Of a DNA stretch of 64,000 bases, positions 58,192 through 64,000 are shown one piece after another. The position numbers and the translations under genes were made by a program. Source of the DNA: Burkholderia cepacia ATCC 25416 (lineage in GTDB: Bacteria; Pseudomonadota; Gammaproteobacteria; Burkholderiales; Burkholderiaceae); the NCBI RefSeq assembly GCF_001411495.1, contig NZ_CP012982.1:3162001-3226000 (forward strand), in the 5' to 3' direction. The notes beneath the pieces were generated by a model that was not told where the DNA came from, searched no databases, and worked only from the letters and a program-made list of their open reading frames with translations. Position 1 is the stretch's first letter. Every line of letters starts with the position of its first letter.

Positions 58192-61100
58192 TTACAACTT
58201 GGGGTCGCGCTTGCCGGTCATGCATTCGTGCCGTCCGCCTCGTGTATAGACGTCCACGCGCGCAATCTGCGACATCGAACCACCGGAGTACACCGTCAAA
58301 CGGCCGATGCCCAGCGGGGCCAAGAGCCGGGACAGCATCGGTCTGCAGGCAGGCGCGCATGTCGTCCGGTCATTGATCAGGGTGACCTCATCGCCGAGCA
58401 GGCCTTCACGATGCCCCAGCAATAAAGTGCCCGCCTCGGAGTGAAATAGAAATTGAAACGTGTTTCCCTTTGACCCATCAAGGCCGAGGCATTGACGCCA
58501 CGCCCGCGTCAACTGGAAATCCTGGGTCTCCCGCAAAGTGGAATTGATCCCGTACACGCGATCCGAGCCCAAGATCGTGCCGATCGATCCCAATTTATCC
58601 CCGGTCTTGAACCGGCCATCAGGATTGTTTGGCAGATCGAGCCCTCTTCTTTCCCGAAATGACCGGATTCTTTGATAGCCTTCAAATGGCGTTTCCTCTC
58701 GTTTAAGACCGAGAGGATCTCTCCAGCCAAATACGTTGGGCGCGTATTGGTATGGGTTGATTCCACCATCGATTCGAATGGGGTCCTGGCTGACGAAGCT
58801 CCCGATCACCGGATCGTAATATCGGTATCGGTTGTAGTGCAGGCCCGTTTCCCAGTCCTCGTACTGCCCCTGGAGCCGTAGTGGCTGATCGTCGGCAGCG
58901 TGCATCCGGGCTGAACCGACATGCCCCCACGCCCCGTAGCGCCCCTCCCAGAGGATCGCACTGGATTGATCGATCAGTCGTGTCGGCGCCCCGCTGGGCT
59001 CGGTTTGGAAGAACGCGTTGCGCGCCGCAGCTTCCGACGCCGCCGTCGACTGATCCGAACGGTTCTTCGGTGCGTATCGCAACGCTGCCAGCGGCCGAAA
59101 CGTACCAGGGTAATAAACCCACTCGCACGATTCTCCGTAGCCATCCGCCGGAGATATGTCGACCGGGCCCGCTCCCCAGCCGGGATCCAGCTCGTTGACG
59201 ACATTCATCAACGGCACGTCGACGTTCTGGTCCGGGCGCGCTATTTCACCCACCAACGCGTCGCCGTCCCAAAAATAATCGTGACGGTGCGACCTGACTG
59301 TCGATGCTGATACCGACCCGGCCGGCGCGTCAGGCTTGTCGAGGATCTGCGTAGTCTTCCGGATGCGCCGTTGAAAGACGTCGTACGCGTAGCGGGTATG
59401 AATACGACTCGCCTGGATCGCAGGGTCCGCCGGCATGCGTACCGCCGATGTTTCGATCAGCAGCCCGTCGCCGTCCCAGCGCAGCAGCAAATCCTGTTGC
59501 GCGTCACGCTTGCGTATCAGGTTGCCGGTACGATCGAACGTATAACGACAGCCATCGTGCTCGCCCTCGCGTACCCAGGCATCGAGTGGCAATGTCGGGT
59601 CCGACACACCGGTGCGATGGCCCGGGTTGCTTCTCGTCGTCAACAGGTCGCCCGCAGGATCGTGCAGGAAGCGCAGCAGTTTGCCGCTCGGGTCGAGGTG
59701 TGCGGTCAGCTTGCCCATCGGGTCGTAATCGAAACGTTCGATACCGAGTCGGGAGTCGTGCTTCTCGGTCATCTCGCCGTTGGCATCGTATGTGTACTCG
59801 GTGGCAAAGATGGCGCCGGTACCGGACAACAATGTTTGCCGCGCCAGTTGCCCCTCCTTCGTGTACACCAGCTCGCGTCGCAACGCCTCGCCCAGGTATT
59901 CCACGCAGATCCGGCCAAGCGCGTCCCGCTCGAGCTTGACGGGCGCGGCATCGTCGATCTGGATCGAGGCGACGGCGCCGAAAGCGTCGTAGCCGTAGCG
60001 TACGGTGTGCGTCACCGTTTCGCGACCGGTCACGAGCCGTGTGCGGCGCTCGATGCGCCGCCCGACCGTATCGTACCGGTAAGCAATGACGAAATCGTCG
60101 CCTTGCCTTTCTTCAATGAGGCGGCCTGCGTCGTCGTAGCCCAGTCTGAGGCAACTGTCCGGATTCTGCGCCCCGACGAGCCTGCCGATGCGGTCGAATT
60201 CAAATTTCTCGATGCGAAAACCGTCAGCCTGTCTGGCGTCCGCGACCTGCTTCTGCACCACGCGCCCGAACCTGTCGGTCAGGTAGAGAACAGCCAGCCC
60301 GGCCGGGTCGACACTCCGTCGCAGTTCGCCGAACTCGCCATACTCGTAGCGACGCAGTTGGCCCCAGTAGTCGACTTCCTCGACAATGCGGCCCATCGCA
60401 TCGCGCTTGAGCTGGTATCGTTCGCCGCGCTCGTTGATGACGCCAATGAGCCGGCCTTCCGTATCGTACTGGTATTCGACGCTGGTTCCATCCAGCGATA
60501 GCCGTTTGGTGATTCGCCCCAGCGTCGAGTACTGAAGCTGCGCCGTAGCGCCGGCCGGATCGCGATAGTGCGTCAGGTTGCCATCGGCGTCGTACCCGCA
60601 CAGAATCTCCTTCCCGCTCGGCTCGATTGCGCGCGTCAAATTGCCATTGCGGTCGTATTCGTACCGACTTGTCTGTCCGAGCGCGTCGATCACTTCGACG
60701 AGATGTCCTCGCGCATCGTGCCGATAGAGCGTTCGATGACCGAGTGGGTCCGTCACCGCCGCCAGATGACCGTCGCGGTCGTATTCGAATCGCGAAAGTT
60801 CGCCGCATGGTCCGATCTGTGCGACAAGCTGCCCGTACGAGTCGTACTCGTAACGAGAGGTCGCATTCGACGGCGTCGTTTGTGCAAGCAAATTGCCTCG
60901 CTCATCCCATTCGTATCGCCATTGTCGTTCGCCGGGCAACGTCACGCAGACCGGATGATGGTTCGAGTCGTACTCGGTTCGAATCGACCTGCCATCCGGC
61001 AGCGTTTCCATCACGAGATTGCCGCGCCGATCGTATGCCCACGACGTGATACGTCCGGCGGCATCGGTCGCGACACTCGTGCGTCCCCTTGCCTCGTACC

Positions 61101-62931
61101 GGTAACTCGTGATACCGCCGAGCGGATCCAGCTCGAATACAGGCATGCCCTGCGCGTTCAGTTGCAGTACTGTCGTATGTCCCAACGAATTGGTGATACA
61201 CGTTTGCATTCGTGTGCGGTCGTACACAAACCGGTAATTGAACAAGCCGTCGTCGCCCCATGCATGGTCGACGCGCCAAACGCCGTCGTCGTCGGTGCAG
61301 TAATGGTAATGAAACGACATGCCCCGCGCGGTCGTATGCCTGACGATCCGATGCCCGTCCGCATAATCGAAGCGATACGGGCATCCCATTGCATCGACCG
61401 CGGCACGCAAGTTGCCGTCTCGATCATGCTCGTAGGTAACAAGCGGATGCGCGTGTCCATTCGCGTCGACCAGCGTCAATGCGGTCAGCAATCCGGCATG
61501 CGCGGCGCCGTTCGCATCATGACGCGTAGCGTCCCGGATCTCGCATGCGATGACGCGCCCGGTTGCGCCATCCCGTCTCCATTCGGCGATGCGTTCGAGT
61601 CGTCCGCCCTGATCGCGTTCGAAGACCCATGCATTTCCGTTCGGGTCGGAGATGCGATGGATGGGCAGCGTCGGTCTCGACTCGCCGCTCGGCGGGATAA
61701 TCGTTTGCCGCCATTGCGGCGGCAACGGGAATCCGTATTCGATGCTTTCGCGCGTGCGCAGCAAAAGCCGGTCGCCGAGCAGGTACAACGCATCCGCTTG
61801 CTGCCAGTCGCATTCGCGCGAGGACCAGCCTTCGGTCGCGGGCAGTGCATCGAACGCAGTCGTATGATCCGGAAGATGGGCGACCACGCCGATCGCGTCG
61901 CCGTTCGGCAACAGCTCCAGCCGGATATCCGCTGGCGTCTGCCAGCCTGCTCCAACGGCACCGACATGCGTATCGTGACTTGAATAGTAGCGATCCCACT
62001 CGAGCGGCAAGCGTCCCGATACGATGAAGTCGCGTTGCTCCACGACCACTTCACCCGTCGACGCGTCCACCGGCTCCGCGTGCAACACCTTGCAGCGCAA
62101 GAACCCCGGCTTCAAATGCAGCTTGTCCGCCAGCGTCTTCGCCCACTTCGATCCCCGAAATGCCTTGAACAACCCCTTCGCCGCCGCGGCCATGTTCATG
62201 ATCGGTGGTCCGCCCACCAACACGGGCCTTCCTGCCGGAATCGGCAGCATCACCGAACTCGGCATCGACGGATAGGTTCGATCGGTATGCGCGCTGTTAT
62301 GCGGTGGCGGCTCCATCCCGATCGACCAGCAACTCAACGCCTCCAGCGCCATGTACGACATCGGATCGTTGTTGGCGAGCACCGTCTTGCTGCCCATGAA
62401 CGATTCCCCGTCATTTGACGGTTCGAACTCGGCCGGCGGCGGGGCAAACGATTCGCCAAGCGGAAAATGCAAACCCGGAACGTGATACGCATGCGTTCCG
62501 GCCGTGGCCCGCATCATGCCGTTCACGAAAATCGGCCTGCCGCTGCCGCCACCCGATCCGACGTTCGAGCCAAGATCGTCGCTGATGCGATTCTTGATCG
62601 TGTTGGCTGCTTTCGCCAGTTTCATCCCCTCGGCGACATTGGGGTCGCTGGTCAGTTCATTGACCTGCTGGCCCGCTTCATCGGCGAGGTGTTCGAGCTT
62701 CGCCACATCTTCAGGGTGATCTTCGATGTATTCGGCCACCTTCTCCTGCACGATCATCATCGCAATGCAGCCGGCCACAGCCTTTGCGGCCTGGATGTAC
62801 TCGCGCAGATCGAGCATGAACCCGACATGGGGGTGCGGCAGGAACACCGGTGGCGTACCCGGCGTGACCAGTACCGAATGAACGTCCACGCCAACAACGG
62901 GATCCAGATGCTTGACGGCCAGAAGTGCCAC
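58192..62931 (-). CDS. Rhs effector with PAAR-like N-terminus and deaminase-like C-terminal toxin
   Basis: This is a 1579-residue Rhs protein. A GTG at 62931 with GCGGGGGCG upstream gives an N-terminus typical of type VI cargo (ALLAVKHLDPVVGVDVHSVL). Next come a hydrophobic helix (AAKAVAGCIAMMIVQ) and PAAR-like segments (MGSKTVLANNDPMSYMA, PAGRPVLVGGPPIMN). Many YD repeats (for example RYEYDSYGQL, YRHDARGHLVEV) form the shell. The core ends with NRYRYYDPVIGSFVSQDPI and WRDPLGL, where autocleavage is expected at about residue 1409. The remaining 170 residues form the toxin: HSE at 1497-1499, 25 residues, then TCAPAC (Cys1525 and Cys1529), matching the zinc-site spacing of cytidine/adenine deaminases. 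GC content is lower than in neighbouring genes, especially the tip. Confidence 0.93.
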   Translation of the reverse strand: MALLAVKHLDPVVGVDVHSVLVTPGTPPVFLPHPHVGFMLDLREYIQAAKAVAGCIAMMIVQEKVAEYIEDHPEDVAKLEHLADEAGQQVNELTSDPNVAEGMKLAKAANTIKNRISDDLGSNVGSGGGSGRPIFVNGMMRATAGTHAYHVPGLHFPLGESFAPPPAEFEPSNDGESFMGSKTVLANNDPMSYMALEALSCWSIGMEPPPHNSAHTDRTYPSMPSSVMLPIPAGRPVLVGGPPIMNMAAAAKGLFKAFRGSKWAKTLADKLHLKPGFLRCKVLHAEPVDASTGEVVVEQRDFIVSGRLPLEWDRYYSSHDTHVGAVGAGWQTPADIRLELLPNGDAIGVVAHLPDHTTAFDALPATEGWSSRECDWQQADALYLLGDRLLLRTRESIEYGFPLPPQWRQTIIPPSGESRPTLPIHRISDPNGNAWVFERDQGGRLERIAEWRRDGATGRVIACEIRDATRHDANGAAHAGLLTALTLVDANGHAHPLVTYEHDRDGNLRAAVDAMGCPYRFDYADGHRIVRHTTARGMSFHYHYCTDDDGVWRVDHAWGDDGLFNYRFVYDRTRMQTCITNSLGHTTVLQLNAQGMPVFELDPLGGITSYRYEARGRTSVATDAAGRITSWAYDRRGNLVMETLPDGRSIRTEYDSNHHPVCVTLPGERQWRYEWDERGNLLAQTTPSNATSRYEYDSYGQLVAQIGPCGELSRFEYDRDGHLAAVTDPLGHRTLYRHDARGHLVEVIDALGQTSRYEYDRNGNLTRAIEPSGKEILCGYDADGNLTHYRDPAGATAQLQYSTLGRITKRLSLDGTSVEYQYDTEGRLIGVINERGERYQLKRDAMGRIVEEVDYWGQLRRYEYGEFGELRRSVDPAGLAVLYLTDRFGRVVQKQVADARQADGFRIEKFEFDRIGRLVGAQNPDSCLRLGYDDAGRLIEERQGDDFVIAYRYDTVGRRIERRTRLVTGRETVTHTVRYGYDAFGAVASIQIDDAAPVKLERDALGRICVEYLGEALRRELVYTKEGQLARQTLLSGTGAIFATEYTYDANGEMTEKHDSRLGIERFDYDPMGKLTAHLDPSGKLLRFLHDPAGDLLTTRSNPGHRTGVSDPTLPLDAWVREGEHDGCRYTFDRTGNLIRKRDAQQDLLLRWDGDGLLIETSAVRMPADPAIQASRIHTRYAYDVFQRRIRKTTQILDKPDAPAGSVSASTVRSHRHDYFWDGDALVGEIARPDQNVDVPLMNVVNELDPGWGAGPVDISPADGYGESCEWVYYPGTFRPLAALRYAPKNRSDQSTAASEAAARNAFFQTEPSGAPTRLIDQSSAILWEGRYGAWGHVGSARMHAADDQPLRLQGQYEDWETGLHYNRYRYYDPVIGSFVSQDPIRIDGGINPYQYAPNVFGWRDPLGLKREETPFEGYQRIRSFRERRGLDLPNNPDGRFKTGDKLGSIGTILGSDRVYGINSTLRETQDFQLTRAWRQCLGLDGSKGNTFQFLFHSEAGTLLLGHREGLLGDEVTLINDRTTCAPACRPMLSRLLAPLGIGRLTVYSGGSMSQIARVDVYTRGGRHECMTGKRDPKL

Positions 62932-62945
62932 GGTTTCGCCCCCGC

Positions 62946-64000
62946 TCAGCGACCACTGCGCAACGCCGCGACCTTCTCGCTCAACGCGTTGCGCCGTTGG
63001 TCCTGTACACCGAGCTGCGACACCATCCACTCGACAACCATCGGCAGATTGCTGTTCGCCCGCATCGGCTCGTCGATCATCAATCCCGCATCGAGCGCGT
63101 TGAACCCGGCCTCCAGCGCATGGTCACGCTCCCCTGCCCGCTCCCAGCACACCGCGCTCATCCGCCATGCCTCGACCGTCATCAGCCCGTCCTTCGCGGC
63201 GGTAGTCGACGCCACCGCACGCTCATAGCAATACGCCGAGTGCGCATAATCCCCGTGCGTCAGATGCACGCTCGCTTCGCCGAACAAACCATTCGCGACA
63301 AGCTTGTGCCCGGCCGGATGCCCTGCTTCGACCGCACGCATCCCGCTGCTGACAGCGCTGCGATACGCTTCGATCGCACGCGCGCGATCGCGCCACTTCA
63401 GATATGCCGAACCTGCGATCAAATGGACGACCACGCACTGATCAAACCACTCCTCGCGTTCCGCGACGCCCAGTGCCGCCGCACGCAGTTCCTCGAGCCG
63501 TGCGGGACTGCCGCCTTCGATCATCTCGGTCAGCATCACGAAGTGCCGTCGGAACTCGCCGCTCGGCCCGCGCTCGCCCGATTCCGCCAGCAATTCGCGC
63601 GGCACACTCGCCATCGAATATTTTCCCCGTACGACACGCACTGCCGCCCGATGCCGTTGCATCAACGCAGCAAACGGTGCGATTTCGATACGCGGCACGA
63701 CAAAGCGCAATCGCTCGGCAAGCTGCGGCGCGATTGCAATGATCGACAGCACATCGTCCATCCATCGCACCCATGCCGCGTCATCCCGCACTTTCGCCGG
63801 CTCCAGCACGAACACCATCGCCGGAAAAACATCCGGATGGTGCTGCATCAGGCTGTCGGTAACCGCGAACAGATACAGCAACGGATTCTTGCCGTCGTCA
63901 TACGGCGGCTGCCAGTTCGCACGCACGCCCTGCGCATCAGACCCCTCTCGCCGGCTGTCGTAGAACGCAACGAGTTCATCCGTCAATGCCTTTGCATAAC
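62946..64000 (-). CDS. Tetratrico-like helical protein upstream of the Rhs gene, N-terminus outside the window
   Basis: The frame is open to the right edge (...YAKALTDELVAFYDSRREG), so the true start is beyond base 64000. The visible 350 residues are helical. The first part (NPLLYLFAVTDSLMQHHPDVFPAMVFVLEP) may be a distinct domain. The second half has TPR-like helical pairs such as AYLKWRDRARAIEAYRSAVSSG, NGLFGEASVHLTHGDYAHSAYCYERAV and AWRMSAVCWERAGERDHALEAGFNAL. It ends 14 bases before the Rhs start, so the two are co-translated. Its position suggests a chaperone or adaptor that loads the Rhs protein onto a type VI spike, but it is not a recognised DUF1795, DUF2169 or DUF4123 protein. Confidence 0.78.
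   Translation of the reverse strand, partial: YAKALTDELVAFYDSRREGSDAQGVRANWQPPYDDGKNPLLYLFAVTDSLMQHHPDVFPAMVFVLEPAKVRDDAAWVRWMDDVLSIIAIAPQLAERLRFVVPRIEIAPFAALMQRHRAAVRVVRGKYSMASVPRELLAESGERGPSGEFRRHFVMLTEMIEGGSPARLEELRAAALGVAEREEWFDQCVVVHLIAGSAYLKWRDRARAIEAYRSAVSSGMRAVEAGHPAGHKLVANGLFGEASVHLTHGDYAHSAYCYERAVASTTAAKDGLMTVEAWRMSAVCWERAGERDHALEAGFNALDAGLMIDEPMRANSNLPMVVEWMVSQLGVQDQRRNALSEKVAALRSGR

Noticed and set aside
62946..63030. Extending the Rhs protein upstream to position 63030
   Set aside because: The extra residues overlap the end of the upstream gene in another frame and do not resemble Rhs N-termini; GTG at 62931 has a good ribosome binding site and gives the conserved start.
1..64000. 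CRISPR arrays, tRNA or rRNA genes, insertion sequences
   Set aside because: No regularly spaced repeats, tRNA-like cloverleaf with CCA end, rRNA signature or transposase protein was seen on either strand.

Overview
The window is about 68% GC for most of its length, densely coding, and reads like a secondary chromosome of a Burkholderia cepacia complex or closely related Burkholderia strain. That placement is inferred from protein character and gene repertoire (AcpA-type acid phosphatase, MqsRA, sulfur-scavenging flavin monooxygenase clusters, Burkholderia-style porin, type VI-type Rhs protein). No rRNA, tRNA, CRISPR array, insertion sequence or replication origin was seen.

Layout. 1-3984: two short-chain dehydrogenases, an NTF2-like protein, a small exported peptide and a FAD dehydrogenase, probably a catabolic cluster for a cyclic or steroid-like substrate. 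4005-10200: AcpA acid phosphatase, a Pho-box-like promoter, a second FtsH-type protease with an OsmC protein, and trehalose-6-phosphate synthase. 10633-17960: a chemoreceptor behind a sigma-28-type promoter, a ZnuD-like TonB receptor with a Zur-box-like palindrome upstream, a zinc alcohol dehydrogenase and a secreted Asp-box protein. 18422-19837: a hydrolase/MarR operon with twin operators. 20069-29148: a sulfur-acquisition region with a plus-strand pair (binding protein and flavin monooxygenase) converging on a six-gene minus-strand operon (GNAT, two paralogous binding proteins, two flavin monooxygenases, one fused permease-ATPase).

29466-45511: mqsRA toxin-antitoxin, an aspartoacylase-family deacylase, a diguanylate cyclase, a three-gene periplasmic molybdenum hydroxylase with tri-haem cytochrome c, a tiny Gly-rich lipoprotein missed by length cut-offs, a membrane protein, a Pal-like lipoprotein, a porin, a decayed stretch holding a VOC-family remnant, a GlxA-type AraC regulator and a nitronate monooxygenase.

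46010-57664 is the most interesting part: a five-gene module of MoxR-type AAA+ ATPase, DUF5682 protein, VWA protein, double-SWIM zinc-finger protein and a WGR-DUF4132 giant. It corresponds to the poorly understood yehL/yehM/yehP/yehQ plus yehI (molR) genes of E. coli. An ATPase/VWA chaperone pair is combined with a nucleic-acid-binding-type WGR domain, SWIM zinc fingers and a possible metal hydrolase, which suggests an NTP-driven surveillance or conflict system. Immediately after it come a chimeric pseudogene, an AT-rich scar and a minus-strand Rhs effector whose variable tip carries a deaminase-like signature (HxE-x25-TCxxxC). No immunity gene is visible where one is expected. The gene upstream of the Rhs gene runs off the right edge.
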